Position numbers and translations under genes: made by a program. A stretch of 35,315 nucleotides of DNA. It comes from Vicinamibacterales bacterium. Lineage in GTDB: Bacteria; Acidobacteriota; Vicinamibacteria; Vicinamibacterales; UBA8438. Below are positions 28,199 to 35,315 of this stretch, one piece after another (within the stretch, counting starts at the first letter, position 1; each line of letters begins with the position of its first letter). Under the pieces are notes generated by a model. The model did not search any database and was not told the origin of the DNA. It worked only from the letters and a program-made list of their open reading frames with translations. The DNA lies in assembly GCA_937766455.1 (NCBI GenBank), contig CALLXD010000007.1, positions 1 to 35,315 on the forward strand, given 5' to 3'.

Positions 28199-30367
28199 AT
28201 GAACGCACGCAAGACAATGGTGCTCGGGAGCCTCGCGATCGGGGCGGCGCTGACGGCGGCGCTGTTGGCCGCACCGGGGCTGATCGCGCGACAGCCGGCG
28301 ATCGCCATCGATGGCGACGACATCGGTGGGGTCGTCACAGGGCCGGACGGGCCCGAAGCGGGTGTCTGGGTCATCGCCGAGACGACCGACCTGCCGACAC
28401 GGTTCAATCGAACGGTGGTGACGGACGACCAGGGGCGCTACTTGGTGCCGGACCTGCCCGACGCCACTTATGACGTGTGGGTCCGGGGGTACGGCCTGGT
28501 GGACTCGGCCAAGCAGCAGGCGTCGCCGGGCGCACGGCTGGATATGACCGCGGTGGTGGCGCCCGATGCCCATGCCGCGGCGCAGTACTTCCCGGCGGGC
28601 TACTGGTATTCGCTCCTCGAGGCGCCAGGTCCGGATGAATTTCCTGGAACCGGGCCCGAGGGCAATGGCATTTCGCCAAGCATCCCGGATCAGTCCACCT
28701 GGCTTCGCGGATTGAAATCCGGCGGGTGCACCGCGTGCCACGCCCTGGGGAACAAGGCCACCCGCGAAGTGCCTCCGCAGCTCGGCGAATTTGACTCGCT
28801 GGTTGACGCGTGGGACCGGCGAGTGCAGTCAGGGCAGGCCGGCGGCAGCATGAGCGGGGCGCTGGATCGGATGGGCCGCCGGCGCGCCCTCGAGATGTAC
28901 GCCGACTGGACCGGACGCATCATGGCCGGCGAGCTTCCGCCGACGCCGCCACGGCCCCAGGGCATCGAGCGCAACGTCGTGATCACACAGTGGGACTGGG
29001 CCGACCAGCACGCCTATCTCCACGATGAGGTGTCGACCGACAAGCGCAATCCGACCGTCAACGCGAACGGGCCGATCTACGGAGCCCTCGAAGCCAGCGC
29101 CGACTACGTGCCAGTGCTCGACCCGACCACCAACAGCATCCGGCAGCTACGCGTGCCGGTGCGGGACCCCGACACCCCGTTGGCGGCCGGGCCGCCGATG
29201 GCACCGTCGCCCTACTGGGGCGAGGAGGCGATCTGGGACAGCCAGGCGAACATTCACAACCCGATGCTCGACCAGGATGCGCGCGTCTGGCTGACATCCC
29301 GCGTACGCGGGCCGGAGAACCCTCCGGACTGCCTGTCGGGGTCCGATCATCCGTCCGCGCAGGTGTTTCCTAACGCGCGGGCCAACCGGCACTTGGCGGT
29401 GTACGACCCGGCGACCGACGACATGACGCTCATCGGCACCTGCTTCAGCACGCACCATCTGATTTTTGCTGAAGACGACGACAACACGCTCTGGACCAGC
29501 GGCGGTGGACAGGTCCTCGGTTGGTTGAACACCAAGCAGTTCCTGGAGACGGGGGACGAGCTGGCGTCACAGGGCTGGAGCCCTCTGGTCCTGGACAACA
29601 ATGGCAATGGTCGCCGCGACGCCTATACCGAGCCGGACGAGCCGGTTGTGGCGTCACAGGACCGGCGGATTCGGTCGGGGTTCTACGGAGTGTCTGTTGA
29701 CCCCAATGACGGGTCTGTCTGGGGGTCCTCCCTGGGGATGCCCGGAGCCCTCCTCCGGTTCGATCCGGGCGCGGATCCGTCGTCGACGGGGCTCACGGAA
29801 CGATATGAGGTGCCCTACCAGAACCCACGGGCCGCGGTGCAGGGGTATTCGCCACGCGGCATGGACATCGACCGCCATGGCGTCGTCTGGACACCGCTGG
29901 CCAGTGGTCATCTCGCCAGTTTCGATCGCCGAAAGTGTGCTGGTCCGCTGAACGGACCGACCGCGACAGGGCAACACTGCCCCGAAGGCTGGACCCTGTA
30001 TGAAGAGCCGCTCCCAAAGATGAAAGGCATCACCGAGTCCGGTAGCTCCGAGGGTAGCTACTATGCCTGGGTCGACCAGTTCGACACGTCGGGCCTCGGC
30101 GCCAACACGCCCATCAGCACCGGGAACGCATCAGAGGCGCTGCTGGCCCTGACAGACGGCGAATGGGTGGTGCTGCGGGTGCCCTATCCGCTGGGGTTCT
30201 ACACCAAATGGATGGACGGACGTATTGACGACGCCACCGCCGGTTGGAAGGGGAGAGGACTTTGGGCCACCTGGAGCACGCGTGCCCCGTTCCACGCTGA
30301 AACGGGGAAGGGCACGCCCAGCAAGGTGGTCAAGTTCCAGATGCGCCCCGACGGGCTCGCGAAGTAG
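28199..30367 (+). CDS. Secreted single-heme cytochrome with carboxypeptidase-regulatory-like and propeller domains
   Basis: 722 residues with a signal peptide (MVLGSLAIGAALTAALLAAP). A CarboxypepD-reg-like beta sandwich spans ~40-120 (GGVVTGPDGPEAGVWVIAET, then DDQGRYLVPDLPDATYDVWV). One CTACH heme motif lies at 177-181, and a long beta-propeller-like region follows (IYGALEASADYVPVLDPTTN, NLHLAVYDPAT-like blades, HHLIFAEDDDNTLWTSGGGQ, YSPRGMDIDRHGVVWTPLAS). Similar large proteins are frequent near PQQ enzymes in Acidobacteria. AGGAG precedes ATG 28199 by 7 bases. It follows the PQQ dehydrogenase by 128 bases on the same strand and may be its electron acceptor (inference). No catalytic residues can be named. 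Confidence 0.82.
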   Translation: MNARKTMVLGSLAIGAALTAALLAAPGLIARQPAIAIDGDDIGGVVTGPDGPEAGVWVIAETTDLPTRFNRTVVTDDQGRYLVPDLPDATYDVWVRGYGLVDSAKQQASPGARLDMTAVVAPDAHAAAQYFPAGYWYSLLEAPGPDEFPGTGPEGNGISPSIPDQSTWLRGLKSGGCTACHALGNKATREVPPQLGEFDSLVDAWDRRVQSGQAGGSMSGALDRMGRRRALEMYADWTGRIMAGELPPTPPRPQGIERNVVITQWDWADQHAYLHDEVSTDKRNPTVNANGPIYGALEASADYVPVLDPTTNSIRQLRVPVRDPDTPLAAGPPMAPSPYWGEEAIWDSQANIHNPMLDQDARVWLTSRVRGPENPPDCLSGSDHPSAQVFPNARANRHLAVYDPATDDMTLIGTCFSTHHLIFAEDDDNTLWTSGGGQVLGWLNTKQFLETGDELASQGWSPLVLDNNGNGRRDAYTEPDEPVVASQDRRIRSGFYGVSVDPNDGSVWGSSLGMPGALLRFDPGADPSSTGLTERYEVPYQNPRAAVQGYSPRGMDIDRHGVVWTPLASGHLASFDRRKCAGPLNGPTATGQHCPEGWTLYEEPLPKMKGITESGSSEGSYYAWVDQFDTSGLGANTPISTGNASEALLALTDGEWVVLRVPYPLGFYTKWMDGRIDDATAGWKGRGLWATWSTRAPFHAETGKGTPSKVVKFQMRPDGLAK

Positions 30368-30384
30368 TGGCCGGGGGCGAACCT

Positions 30385-30410
30385 GTGGGCTAAATCCGTG
30401 GGCTAGATCG
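30385..30410 (+). repeat. Imperfect 13-base direct repeat at a convergent junction
   Basis: GTGGGCTAAATCC (30385-30397) is followed directly by GTGGGCTAGATCG (30398-30410), with two mismatches, and another GTGGGC follows at 30414. The second copy overlaps the stop of the small membrane protein gene on the minus strand. Confidence 0.55.
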
Positions 30411-30603
30411 CCCGTGGGCCGCCGAGCACCCGGGCCGGGAACATGATGATGGCGGCCAGGAGAGCAAAGACGCCGCCCACGGCGATCCCTACCACCCGGA
30501 ACGGGAGGAGGAGCACCCAGACAACCGGGTACACGATCAGGGCGATGAGGGCCAGCGGCCAGCACAGCACGAGTAGCAGGCACCAGAGCAAAAATTTGAT
30601 CAT
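30403..30603 (-). CDS. Small hydrophobic membrane protein
   Basis: 66 residues, almost entirely hydrophobic, with two predicted membrane helices (FLLWCLLLVLCWPLALIALI and VVGIAVGGVFALLAAIIMFP) joined by a short aromatic segment, and a basic end RVLGGPRAI. No family is recognised. Codon use and length suggest a real gene, but the evidence is limited to the hydrophobic pattern and an ATG start. It follows the solute-binding protein gene by about 90 bases on the same strand. Confidence 0.55.
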   Translation of the reverse strand: MIKFLLWCLLLVLCWPLALIALIVYPVVWVLLLPFRVVGIAVGGVFALLAAIIMFPARVLGGPRAI

Positions 30604-30693
30604 GCTGACTACTCTGACGAACCCCGTGGCCTGGCGGTTCCGCCTGTCCCCGTCCCCGCGCCCGACACACCAATCAGTCCTTCTGGTCGAGTC

Positions 30694-31482
30694 CTAGCGC
30701 GCGCCCGGTTCCGTCTGGGGCGTCATGCCGGTGCGCGCGATGATCGGCGCTGCGCTGGGTGAGGCGAGGAACGCGATCAGGCGTCGTGCCGCGCCGGGGG
30801 CTAGGGCGTGCGTTGTCACCCCGGCCGAGAACATCGTGACCTTTTGCGCCTCGTCGGGAATCGGCCCGACGTAGGTGATCCCCTGAATCGGTAGCAACTC
30901 GCTCACCTGTTGGAACCCGATCGCCGCGTCGCCGCGTGCCACCACGGTGCCCACGCGCTCGCCCACGACGCGCGTGCTCTTGAGCGCCATCTGTTCTGCG
31001 ATGCCGAGGCGTGGAAAGAGGACGGTCGCCAGATACGTCCCACTGGCGCTGGCTGAGAAGGCTACCGACTCGGCCTCCAGTAGTGTGCGCGTGAAGTCGT
31101 CCAGCGTTCGGATGTCTGGCACGGTTGCGCCGTCACGCACTACCATCCCGACCAGCGATGCCGCCAGGTCGACCTGGCTGTCGGGAACGACTCGTCCTGT
31201 GCCCACCAGCCGGTCGATCCCTTCGCGAGCCAGAATAACCACGTCAGCGGCTTCTCCGCGGTCAAGCCGGCTCGGGATGGAGGACGCTGCGCCACCCATA
31301 GAGGCGCCGTGCACCGTGTTGAGTGCAATCCCCGTCTGGACCGTGAACGTCGTCGACAGCGCCTCGTACGCGGCCGTGAAGCCACCTGAGCTCATGACGT
31401 CGAGTTGGACGACCGGCTGCGACGATGCTCCGAGCACGGCGGCGGCAGCCAGAATGGCCGCGAGTCTGAGGGGACGAGACAT
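30694..31482 (-). CDS. ModA-like periplasmic solute-binding protein, unpaired
   Basis: 262 residues from ATG 31482. The signal peptide (MSRPLRLAAILAAAAVLGAS) is cut near QPV. The mature protein has the molybdate-binding-protein layout: VMSSGGFTAAYEALSTTFTV, GEAADVVILAREGIDRLVGT, VAFSASASGTYLATVLFPRL and GDAAIGFQQVSELLPI. The ligand could be molybdate, tungstate or another anion, or a small organic acid; ligand residues cannot be called by eye. No modB or modC-type permease or ATPase is adjacent. The frame extends to 31596 but the longer N-terminus is unlike a signal. It is divergent from the beta-lactamase-family gene. Confidence 0.87.
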   Translation of the reverse strand: MSRPLRLAAILAAAAVLGASSQPVVQLDVMSSGGFTAAYEALSTTFTVQTGIALNTVHGASMGGAASSIPSRLDRGEAADVVILAREGIDRLVGTGRVVPDSQVDLAASLVGMVVRDGATVPDIRTLDDFTRTLLEAESVAFSASASGTYLATVLFPRLGIAEQMALKSTRVVGERVGTVVARGDAAIGFQQVSELLPIQGITYVGPIPDEAQKVTMFSAGVTTHALAPGAARRLIAFLASPSAAPIIARTGMTPQTEPGAR

Positions 31483-31699
31483 GGACACGCTCACAGTGGA
31501 TCGATTATCTCCCGTGTGGCCCGCCACGCGAACGCCTCGCTGACTGCGGGACGTCGGCGGTAGGCCGCGTCGTGAGGGCCCCATCTTCAAGTACACTCGC
31601 TTCTACTTTGTGCGGCGCCGACGCGTCGGATCGATTGAACTAGCGGGAGTGGCTGTCCGTACTGGAACGAATGCCCATCGCGGGCCAGGGAGAATGTTG

Positions 31700-33007
31700 A
31701 TGAACGTTTCGACAACGAAATGGGCCGGACTGGTCGTGCTCGCGGCCGCGGCGGCGACGGCTGGACTTCGCGGGGCTGAGGCCGATCTCCCGGTGATGGA
31801 TGGCGTCCCGACCGCGGAAGCGGAGACCGTGGGGATGTCGTCGGAGCGCCTCGCCCGGATCGACGAGGTGATGCAGGCGTATATCGACCGGAACGAGACG
31901 GCCGGCGTCGTGACGCTGGTGGCGCGGAAGGGGAAGGTCGTGCACTTCTCCGCTCTGGGTGAGCGCGACGCTGAAAACAACGCGCCGATGACCCATGACA
32001 GCATCTTCCGCATCGCGTCGATGACGAAGCCAATCGCGTCCCTCGCGTTGATGATGATGTACGAGGAGGGGCACTTCCAGCTGCGCGACCCCATCTCGAA
32101 GTGGCTGCCCGAGTTTGCCGACATGCAGGTGGCTATTCCCTCGCCTCCGCAAGAACGCGTGACCGGACGCTACAAGACGGTACCGGCGGAGACGCAGATT
32201 ACGGTGCAGCAGATCCTGACGCATACGGCGGGCCTGCCGAACAGCTACCGCGGCATCACGCAACCAGAATTTCTGCGGATGTCGGCCGAGACGAAGCCAG
32301 GCGACACGGTCGGCGACATGGTGAAGCAGTTGGCGACGCTGCCGCTGAATTTCCAGCCTGGTGAGCACTGGGAATATGGTCGCGCCACCGATATCGTCGG
32401 TCGACTGGTCGAAGTGATGTCCGGGCAGACGCTCGACGAGTTCTTCACCGAGCGCATCTTCGAGCCGCTCGATATGCCCGACACGCACTTCTTTCTGCCC
32501 GAGTCGAAGCTGGACCGATTCACCGCGCTCTATGGCCCGGACGCCAGCGGCCAGATCGCGCTGTCGGAGGCCCCGACGGCGGACAGTCGTTACGTCGCAG
32601 AGCCGCACACCTACTTCAGCGGCGCCGGCGGCCTCGTCTCGACCGCCCGCGACTACTTCCGGTTCCAGCAGATGATGCTGAACGGCGGAGAACTGGAAGG
32701 CACTCGTCTTGTCAGTCGCAAGACGGTTGAGATGATGACCGCCAATCACACCGGCGAGAAGGGGATCTGGTTGGCCGGACCTGGCTACGGGTTCGGACTG
32801 GGCTACGCGGTGGTGACAGATCTCGGCCCGGCGGCGACCCCGCGGTCGGAAGGGTCCTTCTACTGGAGCGGCGCCTTCGGGACCATTTTCTGGGTTGACC
32901 CGGTCGAGGAGATCATCGGCATCGTGATGCAGCAATTGCGACCCTACACGCACATCAACGTGCGGCCCGACATGGCGTCGATGACCTATCAGGCGCTCAT
33001 CGACTAG
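31700..33007 (+). CDS. Exported class C beta-lactamase-family serine hydrolase
   Basis: 435 residues from ATG 31700, which has AGGGAGA 6 bases upstream; ATG 31694 is an alternative. The signal peptide is WAGLVVLAAAAATAG. The Ser-x-x-Lys motif SMTK lies at 107-110 (Ser107 nucleophile, Lys110), and a tyrosine at 226 (WEYGRATD) takes the YxN position, with Gly-Arg instead of the usual residues. YWSGAFGTIFWVDP provides the third motif region. This is the esterase/penicillin-binding-protein-like branch (EstB type), so a true beta-lactamase is not implied. Natural substrate unknown. Its stop shares the CTAG at 33004-33007 with the convergent gene. Confidence 0.92.
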   Translation: MNVSTTKWAGLVVLAAAAATAGLRGAEADLPVMDGVPTAEAETVGMSSERLARIDEVMQAYIDRNETAGVVTLVARKGKVVHFSALGERDAENNAPMTHDSIFRIASMTKPIASLALMMMYEEGHFQLRDPISKWLPEFADMQVAIPSPPQERVTGRYKTVPAETQITVQQILTHTAGLPNSYRGITQPEFLRMSAETKPGDTVGDMVKQLATLPLNFQPGEHWEYGRATDIVGRLVEVMSGQTLDEFFTERIFEPLDMPDTHFFLPESKLDRFTALYGPDASGQIALSEAPTADSRYVAEPHTYFSGAGGLVSTARDYFRFQQMMLNGGELEGTRLVSRKTVEMMTANHTGEKGIWLAGPGYGFGLGYAVVTDLGPAATPRSEGSFYWSGAFGTIFWVDPVEEIIGIVMQQLRPYTHINVRPDMASMTYQALID

Positions 33008-34341
33008 TCATTGGCGGCGAGCGAGGCGGAAATAATCTCTTCGTCATTTCTCGCGATGATGTGCTGATTGGCGTAGGCGGGGTGTGACCAGTTCACGTAC
33101 GTCAGCTCCCGACGATTGCCGGGTCGCGAGGTTGGTGCAATCAACGTGGTCCGGCTGATCTCCTCGTAGCCCTCTGGCGACAGCTTCGCGATGATGAGGT
33201 CGCCGCGGTCGTTGTTGATGAAGACCCGGTCTTCGTGCTGGACCATGAAGGCGGTCGTCCACCGGGCGCGCTCACCGGTGGCCTCCTGCGTCTCCCAGAC
33301 CCGCTCGCCCGTGGCGGCCACAAGGCACCGGAGCTGTCCGTAGCTGCCGAACCCGTAGATGTGGTCGCCTTCGATGATTGGCGTACCAATCACCCCGTGC
33401 AGGCCATCGGTCAGAATCTCGCTGCTACTACTGCCGCGCCAGCGCATCGTGGCGTCGGGTCGGTCGTTGTCGAGTGCCAGCATCATCGGACCGTCATAGA
33501 ACGTGGTGACAAATAGATCCGAGTTGCGACGCACGGGTGTGGCGACCGTCATGTCGTAGCCGACCTCGAACGGCTGCTCCCAGAAGACGTCGCCAGTGGC
33601 GGGGTCGAGGGAGGAGACGGCCAGGGGGTGCCAGATGATGAGCTGTCGTTCGCCGCCTGCCTCGATGAAGAGGGGTTGCGCAACCCCGGCTCCGGCCTCA
33701 ACCGAGGAGAGTGCGCGCCAGACCTCGGCCCCTGTGGCGCGGTCGAACGCGACCACTTTCGCGTCGGGCGTGCCGCCAACGAGGGTAATCACGCGGTCGC
33801 CGTCGACAATGGGCGCGCTGCTGAATCCCCATTGTGGAATCTCCGCTGCGAAGTCCTCTACAAAGTCGGCACGCCACAGCACCTCGCCGGTGTCGACTGT
33901 GAGCGCCGTCATGATGCCGCTGGCGCCCACCGCGTACACCCGGTCGCCATCGACGGTCGGGGTGGCGCGAGGGCCCTCGTCCCACGCGACACCGAGGTAA
34001 CTGACCTCCCAGCTATGGGTCCAGAGAATCTCGCCGGTCTCTTCATCCAGGCAGAGAATGCGTTCCGTACCGTCGAGCCCCCGAGCTCGCTCGAAGTCGG
34101 TGATGAAGATACGTCCATCCGCCACGGAGGGGCCGGAGAAGCCATGGTGAATCGGTGTGCGCCAGCGCACCGCGAGCCCCTCCTCCGGGAAGGTCTCAAG
34201 AATGCCGTCCTCTGTCCAAACACCGATGCGACCCTCGCCGCGGAATTCCGGCCAGTCCTTGGCTAACGGGGCGGCAAGACTCAGCGTGAACGCCGCAGTG
34301 ACGGCCAGTAGATACGGTGCGATGCGGCTAGGTGTTTTCAT
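33004..34341 (-). CDS. Secreted PQQ-like beta-propeller protein
   Basis: 445 residues with a signal peptide (YLLAVTAAFTLSLAAPLA). Propeller blades with the PQQ-repeat style alternate W-containing strands: LDEETGEILWTHSWEV, LTVDTGEVLWRADFVE, FDRATGAEVWRALSS, LDPATGDVFWEQPFEV and AATGERVWETQEAT. The N-terminal WPEFRGEGRIGVW is typical of BamB/quinoprotein-like Acidobacteria and Planctomycetes proteins. It does not show the active-site motifs of a PQQ dehydrogenase, so a binding or scaffolding role is more likely. It converges with the serine hydrolase, and its stop overlaps that gene by 4 bases. The metallo-hydrolase gene lies 96 bases upstream on the same strand. Confidence 0.9.
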   Translation of the reverse strand: MKTPSRIAPYLLAVTAAFTLSLAAPLAKDWPEFRGEGRIGVWTEDGILETFPEEGLAVRWRTPIHHGFSGPSVADGRIFITDFERARGLDGTERILCLDEETGEILWTHSWEVSYLGVAWDEGPRATPTVDGDRVYAVGASGIMTALTVDTGEVLWRADFVEDFAAEIPQWGFSSAPIVDGDRVITLVGGTPDAKVVAFDRATGAEVWRALSSVEAGAGVAQPLFIEAGGERQLIIWHPLAVSSLDPATGDVFWEQPFEVGYDMTVATPVRRNSDLFVTTFYDGPMMLALDNDRPDATMRWRGSSSSEILTDGLHGVIGTPIIEGDHIYGFGSYGQLRCLVAATGERVWETQEATGERARWTTAFMVQHEDRVFINNDRGDLIIAKLSPEGYEEISRTTLIAPTSRPGNRRELTYVNWSHPAYANQHIIARNDEEIISASLAAND

Positions 34342-34437
34342 GTGTCCTCACAACGTGGTCTCGCCCTTGCCGCTAGGCCGCACGTCACGGCCGAGCGCCC
34401 TGGAGCGCCGTGCTTTCTACTCCTGGTGGCCGGCTGT

Positions 34438-35315
34438 CTACTGCGCGTCCAACTCGTCATAGATCGCCTTCGCATTCGCTGCCGCGCGGTCCATGGAGTG
34501 GTTGGGGTAGCGGGTTTGAAGGTCCAGCGCGGCGACCGCCTCGTCAACGGGTCGACCCGCCTCCTTCGAGGCGCGTACCGAGTCGAGGAAGTCGCGGTTG
34601 AATCGCGCGTATTCCTCGACATGGTCCCACGTGATCCAGGCCGGCATCGGGCTCCCAGTGGGTGGCGGAATGTGACCTGGAATCACACGACGGATACCCT
34701 CGATAGAGGCGACGACACGGTCGAGCGTGTCGGGATAGGCCACGCCGCTTCCGCCGTTATTCACGTCGATGTATGGCGTACCCATGAACGCGAACAGGTC
34801 ACCCAGGTGGGCCATTCCCAGGGCTGGGAACACGACGACGACGTCGCCGTCCGTGTGGCCCGCGCCGAAGTGATATAGATCGATTTGATCCTGTCCCTGC
34901 AGGAGGGTCATTTTGTCGGTAAACGTGCGGTCCGGTAGCCCGTCCGCTCCCTGGCCGGCAAAGACCTCCATCTCCTGCATCCGAGTCGCCGTCTTCTCGT
35001 GGGCCACGATCTCGACGCTAGCCGGGAAGTCGACGTTCCCGCCGACGTGGTCACCATGCGTGTGCGTGTTGATGATGGTGGTTACCGGCTGGTCGCTGAT
35101 CAATCGCATCGTGTCCAGTATCGACTGTCCCCAACCGGCCAGCTTCGTGTCGACCAGCACGACGCCATCGTTTTCAGTGACCAGGGCCGCCGTATGCCCT
35201 CCGCCACCGCTGATGACATACAGGTTCTCGCGGACGTCCAACGACTGAATGGCGACCGACCGCTCCTCCTGCGCGGTGCTGCCGGCGGCGGCGATCGAGA
35301 GAAGTGCGAGGGTCG
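34438..35315 (-). CDS. Exported metallo-beta-lactamase-fold hydrolase, 5' end outside the window
   Basis: The reading frame stays open from 34438 to the window edge. A recognisable signal peptide end (LALLSIAAAGSTAQ) lies just inside the edge, so the start codon is beyond 35315 and the internal TTG at 35241 is not the true start. The zinc motif THTHGDH is followed by a GHTDGDVVVVFPALGMAHLGDL region and PGHIPPPTG, all expected for the metallo-beta-lactamase superfamily. Such proteins include quorum-quenching lactonases, glyoxalase II and phosphodiesterases; the substrate is unresolved. It may share a transcript with the PQQ-like propeller gene downstream. Confidence 0.88.
   Translation of the reverse strand, partial: TLALLSIAAAGSTAQEERSVAIQSLDVRENLYVISGGGGHTAALVTENDGVVLVDTKLAGWGQSILDTMRLISDQPVTTIINTHTHGDHVGGNVDFPASVEIVAHEKTATRMQEMEVFAGQGADGLPDRTFTDKMTLLQGQDQIDLYHFGAGHTDGDVVVVFPALGMAHLGDLFAFMGTPYIDVNNGGSGVAYPDTLDRVVASIEGIRRVIPGHIPPPTGSPMPAWITWDHVEEYARFNRDFLDSVRASKEAGRPVDEAVAALDLQTRYPNHSMDRAAANAKAIYDELDAQ

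Overview
The window is high-GC DNA, roughly two-thirds G+C by eye, from a Gram-negative-type bacterium. It has no CRISPR array, tRNA, insertion sequence or prophage that I can recognise. The gene mix suggests an Acidobacteriota genome, perhaps of the Vicinamibacteria: many secreted beta-propellers, PQQ-type and multiheme proteins, a single-heme cytochrome fused to a copper-monooxygenase-like domain, a three-gene transhydrogenase and a mandelate-racemase-like enolase. That placement is inference from gene content; the RNase P RNA and the LigA and MetG proteins could test it.

Positions 1-7002 hold plus-strand housekeeping genes: the 3' part of metG, tatD, a polyprenyl diphosphate synthase, NAD-dependent DNA ligase ligA, an NtrC-type sigma-54 activator overlapping ligA by 4 bases, and the type A RNase P RNA (rnpB). 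A GC-palindromic spacer follows, then a secreted amidohydrolase and a nucleotide-sugar epimerase.

Positions 9343-15571 are a seven-gene minus-strand run. Transcription enters at pntA1-pntA2-pntB (proton-translocating transhydrogenase), then passes two unrecognised polytopic membrane proteins, a lone ABC ATPase and an NfeD-like protein. The first membrane gene has two in-frame TAA codons and the second has a frameshift in a homopolymer.

Positions 15680-22663 are about redox chemistry and export. A promoter drives a cytochrome c/copper-monooxygenase-like protein ending at a strong intrinsic terminator. Next come a secreted protein of unknown role and an enolase-superfamily racemase that keeps every mandelate racemase catalytic residue. 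On the minus strand lie an octaheme cytochrome c with a small four-helix membrane protein, and a lectin-like secreted protein.

Positions 22797-35315 contain TPR lipoproteins, an NHL propeller, a cysteine-rich PAS protein translationally coupled to a PQQ dehydrogenase, a secreted heme/propeller protein, a molybdate-binding-protein-like solute receptor, a class C beta-lactamase-family hydrolase, a PQQ-like propeller and a metallo-beta-lactamase-fold hydrolase cut by the window edge. Together these suggest a periplasm that oxidises organic substrates and passes electrons to c-type cytochromes.

Five apparent single-base indels (metG, tatD, two in the amidohydrolase, one in a membrane gene) all fall in the first 11.1 kb. 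Four are in or beside homopolymers, so sequencing or assembly error is the leading explanation. No feature is a proven new system. The best leads are the two transhydrogenase-linked membrane proteins, the PAS/PQQ pair and the octaheme/membrane-protein pair.
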